A stretch of DNA of 64,000 bases from 2-12-FULL-35-23 sp965196985 (GCA_965196985.1 CBDALO010000064.1:55721-119720); one strand, 5' to 3'. Positions 36,648-45,841 are shown, counted from the stretch's first letter. A program made the numbers and translations. Notes: generated from the letters alone by a model not told the origin.

Positions 36648-37433
36648 TCAAGCTTTATCTTCAATTGCCTTTTCCGGATAGATCATAGAACCCTTATGAC
36701 TTTTACCCCAAATTTCTTCCTCCGAAAGATTAGTTTCAATAAGCTCCACTGGCGCACCATCAATCTCAACCATTACCACTCGGAAACCTTCAAAAGGATA
36801 ATAAGGCTCTAATATCACTTTCCTGCCAACGATTGCCTCATCAATACTCGCTACTTTAAAAGCAACGTGTGGTACTGTTTGTACCAATGGATGCAATGGA
36901 CACCCTTCCTCAAAACGATGCCATTGAATTCTAAACTCATTATCACCGGGGGTTGTATACATTTTAAAAGTTGAGCTGTACCTCTCGTTAGCTTTTGGTT
37001 CAGTGGTTGGAATACCTGTATGGTGGTATTCGTAACTTAGTTCTTTCATCGTCTTATCCACTAAAACATCATCATAATACACACGAGCTTCAACAATCTT
37101 TCCTTCTTTAAAACGCTGTATCCAAACGTATTGATTGCTATAAGCATGCCCTCGCTTTGCTGTAGCAATTGCTTCCATTTCAACGATAGCCGTATCACCA
37201 TCAACATAGATATGAGGAATTTTCATTTTTATACCGCCGACAAGAGAGGATTTAACTGTTGCAATAGCCCGGTCAACAAAATCTTGTCTAGAAGTATAAA
37301 GACCAGAAAGCACATTAGTTCCAGTAATTGTCCACTGCACCTGTTCATCAACGTACTGCTCTAGATAATCATCTAAACGCCCTTCTTCCAATAAAGAAAA
37401 AACTTTTTTTACATAAACTTTTGTTAAGGCCAT
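36648..37433 (-). CDS. SnoaL/NTF2-like plus VOC-like two-domain protein
   Basis: A 261-residue cytoplasmic protein. Residues 1-130 resemble the NTF2/SnoaL fold (YVKKVFSLLEEGRLDDYLEQYVDEQVQWTITG, then a YSNQYVWIQRFKEGKIVEARVYYD strand pair). Residues 165-261 resemble a glyoxalase/VOC half-domain (HVAFKVASIDEAIVGRKVILEPYYPFEGFRVVMVEIDGAPVELIE). AGGAG lies six bases before the ATG. The substrate is unknown; a small-molecule binding or isomerase role is likely. The gene is intact although surrounded by mobile elements. Domain assignment is by pattern and not certain. Confidence 0.7.
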   Translation of the reverse strand: MALTKVYVKKVFSLLEEGRLDDYLEQYVDEQVQWTITGTNVLSGLYTSRQDFVDRAIATVKSSLVGGIKMKIPHIYVDGDTAIVEMEAIATAKRGHAYSNQYVWIQRFKEGKIVEARVYYDDVLVDKTMKELSYEYHHTGIPTTEPKANERYSSTFKMYTTPGDNEFRIQWHRFEEGCPLHPLVQTVPHVAFKVASIDEAIVGRKVILEPYYPFEGFRVVMVEIDGAPVELIETNLSEEEIWGKSHKGSMIYPEKAIEDKA

Positions 37434-37464
37434 TACAAACTCCTACTTTAGCTAAAATTATTTT

Positions 37465-37704
37465 GGGCTCTCTTTCAGAATGTGTGGGCAGGCAAGCAAT
37501 TGATCAGCGTATTTAGTGGTAGCCTTTTTATTGTAAGTTTTGTACTTTCACTGCTCAATGCTGCAGAACGGGTGGCACGAATCGAGGGCTCCCAGCGGCG
37601 CAGCTTACGAGCACGCTGGGAGACGATTCGTGACAGGACCCGTTAGTTGCAAAGGTTTTGAAAAAGTCGAAACTGACATTACCGATAGATTCTGAAAGAG
37701 ACCC
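37465..37704. repeat. Dispersed repeat family 2, copy 1 (MITE-like)
   Basis: A 240-base block bounded by inverted repeats CTCTCTTTCAGAAT and ATTCTGAAAGAGACC. The interior has a long imperfect palindrome around CGAATCGAGGGCTCCCAGC and GCTGGGAGACGATTCG. A longer relative lies at 41701-42036. Non-coding. It stands between the SnoaL/VOC gene and tRNA-Pro. Confidence 0.7.
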
Positions 37705-37832
37705 TTATTTTGAATACCATACCACTTTATGCTTAGAAAAAACCCAGTAGATACTACGGAACTAGCAGTTACTTTACCAAGGCATAAAAGATATTAGAAA
37801 GGTACAGAATACATGATGCTTACTGAAAAACA

Positions 37833-37906
37833 TCGGGGAGACTGGATTCGAACCAGCGACCTCTCGCACCCCATGCGAACGCGCTACCAGGCTGCGCTAC
37901 ACCCCG
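37833..37906 (-). tRNA. tRNA-Pro (anticodon GGG)
   Basis: On the minus strand a cloverleaf folds with anticodon loop ATGGGGT (GGG, proline), D-arm AGCGCAGCCTGGTAGCGC and T-arm GCTGG-TTCGAAT-CCAGT. The D arm matches E. coli proK. The acceptor stem pairs except for one U-U at the sixth pair. No CCA is encoded (ATG follows the discriminator A). Confidence 0.92.
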
Positions 37907-38035
37907 ATTAGAGCGGCATCATACTGAATTTGCTGGTTGGGAGCAACGAGAATCAAGCAATTCAGTTAACTCACCCTAGCTACATTTGAGTTCATTGATT
38001 CACACATTGTTTTTGCTCCATGGCTCGCTACGCTG

Positions 38036-39567
38036 GCTAGTGCGCCATACTTTCTGTAAATTCCATTGACTTGCTGAAAATAAGCAGGCGACTCAGTCAG
38101 ATTAGAAATTCCTTTTAAGGTAAACTTAACCAAAAAAGAGGAATGACAATGAACTGCTATAAAAATGAGAACTTAATCGAAGAAGCCATACATGTTTTAG
38201 CGATGGAGGGGTTTGAAGCTTTACCTAAGCTTGTCTCCAGGTTGATGAATGAGGCTATGTTAATAGAAAGGGAGCGCCATTTAAATGCCAGTCCTTATGA
38301 GCGAACTGGCGATAGAAACGGATATGCGAACGGCTTTAAACCAAGGTTAATTAACACAGGTCAAGGTCAGCTTGAGCTACAGATACCGCAGGTTAGAGAC
38401 TCCAATGAAGCCTTCTATCCATCAGTCTTAGAGCGAGGTGTACGCTCTGATAGAGCACTTAAGCTGGCTGTCGCTGAAATGTATGTGCATGGGGTTTCCA
38501 CGCGCAAAGTTGAAAAGGTGCTAAAGCAACTCTGTGGAACAGATATTTCAAGCACAGAGGTAAGCCGTTGCGCTAAATTGTTGGATGAAGATTTAAAGAA
38601 ATGGCGAAATAAGCCGTTAGGAAAGATAAAATATCTTTGGCTAGATGCACGTTATGAGAAGGTGCGCACTAGCGGCACAGTACAAGACTGTGCGGTATTG
38701 ATAGCCTATGGCTTTGATGAATCAACCGGCAAGAGAACAGTGCTAGGTGTTTCTGTTGCGTTATCAGAGGCTGAGGTACATTGGCGTGATTTTCTTCAGC
38801 AGTTGGTTGAGCGAGGTATACATGGTATTGAGTTGATTACTAGCGACGCTCATACTGGCCTAAAAGCCGCTAGAAGAGCTGTGTTCCCCAGTGTTCCTTG
38901 GCAACGCTGCCAATTTCATTTGCAGCAAAATGCTCAGGCTCACATACCAAAGCGCTCAATGAAGGAACCAGTAGCTGAGGAGATTACAGCTATATTTAAT
39001 GCCTCAAACATTCATGAGTCGGAAAGACTATTGGCTATGGCGGTAGATAAATATCAGCAAACAGCACCAGAGCTTTCTTCTTGGTTGGAAGTGAATATAC
39101 CGGAGGGCTTAGTAGTGATGAACTTTGACAGGCCGCATCAAAAAAGATTAAGAACCAGTAACATAGCTGAGCGCGTAAACAGAGAGGTAAAAAGAAGGAC
39201 GCATACAGTTGGAATTTTCCCTAATACTGAATCGTGCCTAAGGCTCGTATCAGCTGTTTTAGTGGAAATTGATGACCAGTGGAGCGGATCACCTAGATAC
39301 TTAAGTTGAAGTGAATAATAAGGCTTCATAGGGTTTTAGGATAGATCATTCTTGTTCTTATTAACGAGATATAATTGCTATTACCTAAAAGTTAATAATT
39401 TATTTTGAGAGGAGAAAAATTTGAGGTATAAATAATTTTTTAGATTGATTAGCATAATTAATTTAAGATATTATGCGATGAGACAGGTACAATAGAGTGC
39501 CATTTAGAATTTTAAAGGTTTTTCTAAGTACTGAAGTTGGTTTTTACAGACAAAATAACGCTCTATC
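38036..39567 (+). mobile_element. IS256-type element copy E, complete (1532 bp)
   Basis: Complete and uninterrupted: it starts GCTAGTGCGCCAT, ends ATAACGCTCTATC, and is flanked by CTACGCTG at 38028-38035 and 39568-39575. It serves as the reference for measuring the other copies. Confidence 0.96.
38143..39309 (+). CDS. IS256-family transposase, intact (copy E)
   Basis: An uninterrupted 388-residue mutator-type transposase with all motifs described for copies A and C and with its own promoter region intact. It is therefore the best candidate in this window for the enzyme that moves the family. One N-terminal difference (MTMNCYK versus MTMSCYK) separates it from the other copies. AGAGGA lies upstream of the ATG. 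Confidence 0.94.
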   Translation: MTMNCYKNENLIEEAIHVLAMEGFEALPKLVSRLMNEAMLIERERHLNASPYERTGDRNGYANGFKPRLINTGQGQLELQIPQVRDSNEAFYPSVLERGVRSDRALKLAVAEMYVHGVSTRKVEKVLKQLCGTDISSTEVSRCAKLLDEDLKKWRNKPLGKIKYLWLDARYEKVRTSGTVQDCAVLIAYGFDESTGKRTVLGVSVALSEAEVHWRDFLQQLVERGIHGIELITSDAHTGLKAARRAVFPSVPWQRCQFHLQQNAQAHIPKRSMKEPVAEEITAIFNASNIHESERLLAMAVDKYQQTAPELSSWLEVNIPEGLVVMNFDRPHQKRLRTSNIAERVNREVKRRTHTVGIFPNTESCLRLVSAVLVEIDDQWSGSPRYLS

Positions 39568-39843
39568 CTACGCTGCACTTTACTTACGCAAAAACAATGT
39601 GTGAATCAACTTAAATTAATATAATTACCTAGCCCCACTCAACAATGCTGTATAAAACTCAGCAAACGCTCAAAAATAAATCAAACCCCTTATTAATAAA
39701 AATCACCCCCCCCTGATTATTGAGAATAACAACTAGAATCAATAATTTACCACCCCTAGAAAACTACATAAAAACCTATACTTTCTGTACGACTTTAGAT
39801 AAAATGCCAGTAAGTTTCATGATAACAACAAGGGGTTATGCAA

Positions 39844-40194
39844 ATGAGTGTCGAACCATTATCACTATATAGCCAAGATAACGAACAAAAAGTTATTAGA
39901 GATGTTGAATCTAAATTGCAACGATTTGGCAAGGTTATCCCGAGTGAAGATTTAAAAAAAGATAACCCTTCAACCGGCTCTAGTCTACAACCTACCCCTA
40001 TTCGACCAGGTTTAGAGTCTCAACAATTTGCTGGCGTCCCTAAAATCGATATACCAAGCGTTGCAGATAATCCAGAAGCTAATAAACAACTTGCAGAGTA
40101 TCAATTACAACTTAGCAATGTGTTACAACTAGGAGCTCAGCCAGAAGCCGCACCAAGTACAGTTACGACACCCAGCCTAACGCGCGGTGGCTAA
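39844..40194 (+). CDS. Small hypothetical protein, Pro/Gln-rich
   Basis: A 116-residue hydrophilic protein with no recognisable family, signal peptide or membrane segment. The C-terminal half is Pro/Gln/Ser-rich and likely disordered. The ATG at 39844 is preferred because AAGGGG lies eight bases ahead; the in-frame ATG at 39838 would be only two bases from it. It is 47 bases upstream of the ankyrin gene on the same strand and they are probably one unit, so it may be a partner, chaperone or second secreted protein. That link is inference. Confidence 0.6.
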   Translation: MSVEPLSLYSQDNEQKVIRDVESKLQRFGKVIPSEDLKKDNPSTGSSLQPTPIRPGLESQQFAGVPKIDIPSVADNPEANKQLAEYQLQLSNVLQLGAQPEAAPSTVTTPSLTRGG

Positions 40195-40241
40195 TAACAT
40201 ATAGCCTCAACCAAGGAAGGTAAAAAAGGTGGCCAGCCATC

Positions 40242-41645
40242 ATGAGTTTTGCTAACAAAATTATCTATGGCAGTAAAGCTCAAGTCGAAACTTATATTCA
40301 ACAATATCAACCAGATATTAATGAGCTTGATGAATACGGCTATACCCCCCTAATTGAAGCAGCCATCTCTGATAAACCTGATGTCGCCTTTCTGCTAATC
40401 CAGCATGGCGCTGATGTTAACAAAGCAGATATGACCGGCCGCACGGCACTACATTGGGCAGTTGAAAATAGCAATGTCGAGCTAACTCAAACTTTGTTAC
40501 AACAAGGCGCCAATCCTAATGTTTATAACTTGGGAAGCCAGCCACCACTAGTTATGCCTCTAGTGCGTAAGAAAAACAAACTCAAAAAACTCTTGCTTGC
40601 CCACGGTGCTGATTTAAATTTTGCAAAAGACTACATCAACACCAAGATGCTTAGCCATATCTATAACTTGCAAGGCATTGTTCATATTGTTAATCATGAA
40701 GGTACATTTATCGAACTAAGCTTAGAGGGCTATTTTCTTGAATACACCTTGTATGCTATTCATGAAGCATTAAGCAGTTTTCTAACTCACTATGGCGCCA
40801 AACCTATGCGTCGTTATTTTGGCTATTTACGCCCTATTCTTTTAACGATTAATAATGCCGCCGAGTTATTAAAACTGCAGCAATACAATACTAATCGCGA
40901 GCCTCATGAAAAACGCATCCAAGAAATGTTATCACGTGATTTATTACTGCTACCCGTTGCTTATGAAGGCCATGCGATTAGTTACATTAAATTCGATAGC
41001 ATTTGGATACACTGTGATCGTGGGGAATACGGTCGTGAGCACGGCTGCATTAATATTTATCGCATTGGCAATTTAGCTGCGGCTAATGCTGAACTATTTT
41101 ATCACTTGCTTTACACTAAAGTAGACAAACATTTTTTACACCAAGAGCTTCCCAAAATTCTTGAACTGCAACACATAGAACAGATCCCCATCGCTGAACA
41201 AGTCACAGGTAATTGCTCCTGGGCTAATATTGAAACGTCCATTCCTTGTATGCTCTATTTATTATTTTGCTACCAAGATACTTTTCCCCAGCTCACTGAT
41301 AATGAAATAAAAACTAAAGCACTAGACATTTATCAATTTTGGCTAGAGTGGCTACAAAATCGCGAACTCAACCGCTGCATACAAGATTTTGAGGAAGCTT
41401 CCCCTGCTCGCAAAGCCTCAAAAGCTGCCTTGCTTGGCGCTATTCTATTACAGCAGTGCCACTATGATGATTTACGCAACATCGAACAAGTTAATAAAAT
41501 TATCTCCGTACTTATGCACCCTAGCTACCAATATGTTTTAAGCAGCTACTTAAAAGGCTATTGCGCCCCTTCACTCACTCCCGGAGGCAAAAACCTTCGC
41601 GACTTATTAGAAAGCTGTGGAGTTGATCCAGACAAACTAATATAA
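40242..41645 (+). CDS. Ankyrin-repeat protein with possible cysteine-protease-like domain (effector candidate)
   Basis: A 467-residue protein. Ankyrin repeats cover residues 25-130 (YGYTPLIEAAISDKPDVAFLLIQHGADV, then GRTALHWAVENSNVELTQTLLQQGANP, then a third degenerate one). The rest is a mixed alpha/beta domain containing EHGCINIYRIGN (His267) and GNCSWANIE (Cys325), where the Cys-x-Trp context recalls papain-like enzymes. The layout and length recall the Legionella core effector LegA3/AnkH, described as ankyrin plus a cysteine-protease-like fold; the correspondence is tentative. AAGGTGG precedes the ATG by nine bases. No signal peptide, as expected for a type IV secretion substrate. Confidence 0.75.
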   Translation: MSFANKIIYGSKAQVETYIQQYQPDINELDEYGYTPLIEAAISDKPDVAFLLIQHGADVNKADMTGRTALHWAVENSNVELTQTLLQQGANPNVYNLGSQPPLVMPLVRKKNKLKKLLLAHGADLNFAKDYINTKMLSHIYNLQGIVHIVNHEGTFIELSLEGYFLEYTLYAIHEALSSFLTHYGAKPMRRYFGYLRPILLTINNAAELLKLQQYNTNREPHEKRIQEMLSRDLLLLPVAYEGHAISYIKFDSIWIHCDRGEYGREHGCINIYRIGNLAAANAELFYHLLYTKVDKHFLHQELPKILELQHIEQIPIAEQVTGNCSWANIETSIPCMLYLLFCYQDTFPQLTDNEIKTKALDIYQFWLEWLQNRELNRCIQDFEEASPARKASKAALLGAILLQQCHYDDLRNIEQVNKIISVLMHPSYQYVLSSYLKGYCAPSLTPGGKNLRDLLESCGVDPDKLI

Positions 41646-42088
41646 CTCCCCGTTTTTCATGCAAGCTATAGCTCTTCTATACTTTAAACTTTATTTTTAA
41701 GGATCTCTTTCAGAGTCTGCAGGCAGATAAACTGTTAGTAAACGCTTAGTAGTGGCTCCTCAGTAGCTGGTTTCGCATTTTTGTTATTCAACGCTGAAGA
41801 ACAAGTGGCGCGAATCGAGGACCCCCAATTCTACTTTAACGCATCGTGAAGACACGCTTAAGCCCAGGGTTTGCGATACAAGGATGTAAAGGATGCTAAA
41901 GGGCAGGGATGCCCGTCCCTGGGCTAAGCGTATCGTAACGATGAGCATGCTGGGAAACGCTTCGTGACAGGACCCGTTAGTCGTAAAGAGCTTGAAAATG
42001 CGAAACTTATTTATCCATAGACTCGGAAAAAGATTCTATTTTAAGGTATATTACATCGCTGATTGAGTTAATGTTATAGAGTTTTTAA
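41646..42088. other. Intergenic region holding repeat family 2, copy 2
   Basis: No gene. It is occupied almost entirely by the dispersed repeat at 41701-42036, followed by about 50 bases before the LysE-type gene. Confidence 0.6.
41701..42036. repeat. Dispersed repeat family 2, copy 2 (long form)
   Basis: It shares both ends with copy 1 (GATCTCTTTCAGA at the left, AGACTCGGAAAAAGATT at the right) and the internal GACAGGACCCGTTAGT block. It carries about 100 extra bases with their own palindromes: CGCTTAAGCCCAGGG against CCCTGGGCTAAGCG, and GGGCAGGGATGCCCGTCCC. It looks like one small element inside another, or a lineage that gained a hairpin. Confidence 0.65.
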
Positions 42089-42709
42089 ATGCATATTTTT
42101 ATTTTTTGTTTATTGCTAGGCTTAGGTGCTGCTGCACCCGTTGGCCCCGTTAATTTTGAAATTATTCGTCGTAGCCTACATGCAGGTTTTATAACCGGTG
42201 TTGTTTTTGGGATGGGCGCATGCTTAGTAGATCTAACCTATCTAATTTTGTTAAGTGCAGGTATCTTGGCTTTCCTTAAATTACCCATCTTACTTAATGT
42301 GATTGGCATGCTTGGCGCCTTAATTATTGCCTGGTTTGGCTTACAAGCACTAACTTCAAATGCGCATTACACAGATAAGACCGTCAACTCCAAACCATTA
42401 GCGCTCCACATTCGAGATGGCTACCTAATGACTCTTTTTAACCCCTACACTATTTTATTCTGGGCTTCAGTTAGCACACAAATAGCCAGCCTAGGTGGCA
42501 CACACCATGGTTTACTACTTGGTGGCACTGGGGTTTTACTCGGCACCTTTGGCTGGGTAATCTTTTTAAATACCTTAATTCATTTCTCCAAGCGTTTAAT
42601 TGCTGATAAGGCAATGCGATGGATTAATATTGTTGGCGGTATATTATTGATAGCAATGGCTGTTTATGGCTTTATACACAGTGTCTTAGGGCTAGTACAA
42701 GTCAACTAA
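42089..42709 (+). CDS. LysE/RhtB-family amino-acid exporter
   Basis: A 206-residue inner-membrane protein with six hydrophobic segments and the family opening LGLGAAAPVGPVNFEIIRRSLHAGFITGVVFGMGACLVDLTYL. The family exports amino acids such as lysine, homoserine or threonine; the substrate cannot be told. No strong ribosome-binding site precedes the ATG. It is convergent with the merR-like gene, with three bases between stops. Confidence 0.85.
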   Translation: MHIFIFCLLLGLGAAAPVGPVNFEIIRRSLHAGFITGVVFGMGACLVDLTYLILLSAGILAFLKLPILLNVIGMLGALIIAWFGLQALTSNAHYTDKTVNSKPLALHIRDGYLMTLFNPYTILFWASVSTQIASLGGTHHGLLLGGTGVLLGTFGWVIFLNTLIHFSKRLIADKAMRWINIVGGILLIAMAVYGFIHSVLGLVQVN

Positions 42710-42712
42710 AAG

Positions 42713-43147
42713 CTATTCTTTCAACTCAGTCAGCAATGACTCAAGCTGTTGTCTAAGCTTAATTAAGAAATCCGGACTAGCTGTAGTTGATGAAGAAGCC
42801 GTACTACTTATTGGAGCTGACTGCTCTGCAACTGCAGGCTCATTGAGCAAAGGCGCTTGTTCAGGCTGCTTAATAGCACCACCTCGTGAAGCTTTAAGCT
42901 GCTGCCTAGCTCCACTAATGGTAAACCCCTTATCGTAAAGCAGTTCACGAATATGGCGCACTAACAAAATGTCCTTTTGTTGGTAGTAACGCCTACTACC
43001 CTTGCGTTTACTCGGACGCAATGATGCAAACTCTTGCTCCCAGTAGCGCAATACATGCGGCTTAACCGCACATAAAACACTTACCTCACCAATAGTGAAA
43101 TAACGCTTATTAGGAATGACGGGTAATTTAGTAATCGGTGCTTTCAT
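42713..43147 (-). CDS. MerR-family regulator downstream of ihfA
   Basis: A 144-residue protein with an N-terminal MerR winged helix (RYFTIGEVSVLCAVKPHVLRYWEQEFASLRPSKRKGSRRYYQQKDILLVRHIRELL), no metal-binding cysteine loop, and a low-complexity Ser/Ala region before a short C-terminal helix. The MerR gene following ihfA is a conserved arrangement in gammaproteobacteria. I start at the ATG at 43147, since the protein then begins MKAPITKLPVIPNKRYF; a start 12 codons earlier is possible. It overlaps the end of ihfA by 20 bases. Its targets are unknown. Confidence 0.85.
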   Translation of the reverse strand: MKAPITKLPVIPNKRYFTIGEVSVLCAVKPHVLRYWEQEFASLRPSKRKGSRRYYQQKDILLVRHIRELLYDKGFTISGARQQLKASRGGAIKQPEQAPLLNEPAVAEQSAPISSTASSSTTASPDFLIKLRQQLESLLTELKE

Positions 43148-43457
43148 TATTACTGGTCTCACTTGAGCTATGATGGCTCTCAACTTTTGACTTGAGCTTT
43201 TGGCTTGGTTTAAAGGTCACCACACGACGCGCTGAAACAGCAACTTCTTCACCTGTCTTAGGATTACGTCCAGGGCGCTCTTTTTTATCGCGCAATTCAA
43301 AATTACCAAAGCCAGAAATTTTTACATGTTTGCCACCTTGTAATGCGGCTGCAATTTGCTCAAAAAAAGCTTCGATTAAATCTTTTGCCTCTCGTTTATT
43401 AAGCCCCATCACCTCATGCAGGTGCTCAACTAAATCTGCTTTGGTTAGTGCACTCAT
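43128..43457 (-). CDS. ihfA: Integration host factor alpha subunit
   Basis: A DNA-bending nucleoid protein that pairs with IhfB. It has 109 residues, about ten more than E. coli IhfA. MSALTKADLVEHLHEVMGLNKREAKDLIEAFFEQI forms the helical body and KISGFGNFELRDKKERPGRNPKTGEEVAVSARRVVTFKPSQKLK is the conserved strand region with the arm that inserts a proline into the minor groove (GRNPKTG). A Ser/Glu-rich tail (SHHSSSETSNNESTDY) is extra. It starts three bases after the pheT stop and overlaps the merR-like gene. Confidence 0.95.
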   Translation of the reverse strand: MSALTKADLVEHLHEVMGLNKREAKDLIEAFFEQIAAALQGGKHVKISGFGNFELRDKKERPGRNPKTGEEVAVSARRVVTFKPSQKLKSKVESHHSSSETSNNESTDY

Positions 43458-43459
43458 GG

Positions 43460-45841
43460 CTAGTCCCTCAACTGTGCTGCATATTGCCTATCAAGCGCCG
43501 TTATTACTTGATCACCTAGAGCCACAATCTCTTCATCCTGTAGCGTACGAGTCGGATGCTGGAACACTAAGCTAAAAGCGATACTGCGCTGTCCCTTACC
43601 AATTTCTTCTCCAGTAAACACGTCAAAAACCGTGCTGTCAACCAGTAATTCCCCTGCTTCTTGCTTAATAGTTGCAAGTAAACATTCAGTTGGCACTGAC
43701 TCATCAACTAAAATAGCAAAGTCTCGCCTAACTGACGGAAACTTAGAGATTTCTTTAAATTTAACAACCTCACACCGAGGCAAAGTGGCTAAATTTAACT
43801 CAAAAACAAATGCGGTTTGTTTTAAGCCAAAAGGCTTAGCTAGGCTAGGATGTAACTGACCCATATAGCCAAGCTGCTGCCCTGCAGCAACAATAACTGC
43901 ACCCTGCCCAGGGTGTAACGCGGGGTGTTTGACTGCTTTAAACTCAAACTCAACCCCAGGGCTTAAGCTAGCAAGCAAAACTTCTAGAGCACCTTTTAAA
44001 TCAAAGAAATCTACTTTACTTTTGCTTACACCCCACTGCTCTGGCAAACGCTCACCTTGAGTCAAACCTGCCACATAATTTTGCTGTACTAATTGACCAC
44101 CAGAGGAATTAAAACATTGCCCCACCTCGAATAAACGCACCCGAGCTTGTTGCCGATGGGTATTATACTTCAATGCTAATAATAGCCCTGGCCACAATGA
44201 AGTACGCATCACAGACATATCACTTGCAATAGGGTTAGCAAGCTGTACAGCCTCTTGATCAGGATTAATTAGCTGCTGTAATTTTGGCTCAATAAAGCTA
44301 TAAGTGATTGCCTCATGAAAACCTAAACCAACTAGCACTTGTTTTAGCTTTTGCTCATAACCAAACTGCTGAGAAATTTGTTGAAAACTATCCTCACCCA
44401 CAAATTGAGTAATAGGCAAACGATCATAACCGTATAAACGAGCAACCTCCTCAATAAGATCCTCCGGTAAAGCAATATCAAAGCGGTGGCTAGGCGGCAC
44501 AACCTGCAAAACATTTTTCTCAGTAACTACTGTTGTTTGCATCCCTAGTTGCATCAACATTGTTTTGACTCGCTCTAATGAGAGTTCAATCGCCAAAACA
44601 GTTTGAACACGCTCTAAAGACAAAGTAACTACTTCACGCTTTGGTAGTTCGTCTGCAAGCTCAGCCTCAGTAACCGGCCCCGGCTTACCTCCAGCAAGTT
44701 CTACAATAAGCTGAGTAGCTCGCTCTATTGCTTCACGCGGCAATTCAAAATCCACACCACGCTCAAACCGATACGCAGAATCAGTTACCAGCCCATACTG
44801 CTTTGCTTTTCCTGCAATAGTAACCGGCTCAAAAAAAGCGCTTTCTAGGAAAATATCCTGAGTCGTTATACTGACACTGGAATCAAGCCCGCCCATCACA
44901 CCTGCTAGCGCTAGTACTTTATTTTCATCAGCAATGACTAAAGTGTTTTCTGCCACGTTAACTTCCTGCTCGTTGAGCAAGGTTAGCATTTCGCCCTGTT
45001 TGGCAAAGCGCACATAGATATTTTCACCTAATTTAGCGAAATCAAAAGCATGCATAGGCTGACCAAGCTCTAGCATCACATAATTCAAACAATCAACTAC
45101 CAACGAGATTTGTTTAATACCAGCACGACGCAGCCGCTCCGTCATCCAAATTGGAGTTGGACGCTGATTATCGACTTGTTTAATTACTCGTCCTAAATAA
45201 CGTGGACAAGCTTGCCCCGCTTGCAAATTAATCGGTAAAACTGTCTTATTTACTGCTTCTTGGCAAGCAACCATAGCAAACTCAGGCAACATCTCATTAA
45301 GTGCAAAAACCTCACGAGCTACACCTTTTATACTTAGGCAGTCACCCCGGTTAGGCGTAATACCTATTTCAATAACCTGGTCATCAAGCTGTAGGTAATC
45401 ACGCAGCGACTGACCAACAGGTGCATTAGCGGGCAATTCATAAAGTCCCTCAGAGCTTTCCTCTAAACCTAGCTCGCTTCCTGAACACAGCATCCCCGCT
45501 GAGGCAACACCTCGAAGTTTAGTGGCTTTTATTTTTAAGTCATTCGGTAAACTAGCGCCTACTTCAGCTAGTGGCACTTTAATCCCAACACGCACATTGC
45601 TAGCACCACAAACAATCTGTAACGTTTCACCGCCATTGCTTACCTGACAAACTGTTAATTTATCAGCATCGGGATGCTTTGTGGTTTCTATAACTTCAGC
45701 TACAACTACTCCTGAAAAATTAGCCGCTGCCAATTCACAGTTTTCAACCTCAAGGCCAGCTAAAGTTAACTGGGCCAATAAAACCTTTGTATCAATCTTA
45801 GGGTTAACCCACTCCCGCAACCAAGTTTCACTGAATTTCAT
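43460..45841 (-). CDS. pheT: Phenylalanyl-tRNA synthetase beta subunit
   Basis: A 793-residue subunit with the usual order: N-terminal tRNA-binding (OB-fold) domain around residues 40-150 (GVVVAEVIETTKHPDADKLTVCQV), B3/B4 editing domain (ITPNRGDCLSIKGVAREV), B5 domain, the catalytic-like core (YSFIEPKLQQLINPDQEAVQLANPIASDMSVMRTSLWPGLL) and a C-terminal anticodon-binding fold (FPSVRRDFAILVDESVP). Length matches E. coli PheT (795). It follows pheS after a 192-base gap that contains a dispersed hairpin repeat, an unusual interruption because the two genes are normally adjacent. Confidence 0.97.
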   Translation of the reverse strand: MKFSETWLREWVNPKIDTKVLLAQLTLAGLEVENCELAAANFSGVVVAEVIETTKHPDADKLTVCQVSNGGETLQIVCGASNVRVGIKVPLAEVGASLPNDLKIKATKLRGVASAGMLCSGSELGLEESSEGLYELPANAPVGQSLRDYLQLDDQVIEIGITPNRGDCLSIKGVAREVFALNEMLPEFAMVACQEAVNKTVLPINLQAGQACPRYLGRVIKQVDNQRPTPIWMTERLRRAGIKQISLVVDCLNYVMLELGQPMHAFDFAKLGENIYVRFAKQGEMLTLLNEQEVNVAENTLVIADENKVLALAGVMGGLDSSVSITTQDIFLESAFFEPVTIAGKAKQYGLVTDSAYRFERGVDFELPREAIERATQLIVELAGGKPGPVTEAELADELPKREVVTLSLERVQTVLAIELSLERVKTMLMQLGMQTTVVTEKNVLQVVPPSHRFDIALPEDLIEEVARLYGYDRLPITQFVGEDSFQQISQQFGYEQKLKQVLVGLGFHEAITYSFIEPKLQQLINPDQEAVQLANPIASDMSVMRTSLWPGLLLALKYNTHRQQARVRLFEVGQCFNSSGGQLVQQNYVAGLTQGERLPEQWGVSKSKVDFFDLKGALEVLLASLSPGVEFEFKAVKHPALHPGQGAVIVAAGQQLGYMGQLHPSLAKPFGLKQTAFVFELNLATLPRCEVVKFKEISKFPSVRRDFAILVDESVPTECLLATIKQEAGELLVDSTVFDVFTGEEIGKGQRSIAFSLVFQHPTRTLQDEEIVALGDQVITALDRQYAAQLRD

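Larger units (their letters stand above)
37995..39610. repeat. Dispersed hairpin repeat (family 4), copy 1, split by IS256-type copy E
   Basis: The arms TTGATTCACACATTGTTTTTGC (37995-38016) and GCAAAAACAATGTGTGAATCAA (39588-39609) are a perfect 22-bp inverted repeat that originally enclosed a loop of about 38 bases. The IS256-type element inserted in the loop, duplicating CTACGCTG. A second, uninterrupted copy is at 45913-45987. Confidence 0.8.
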
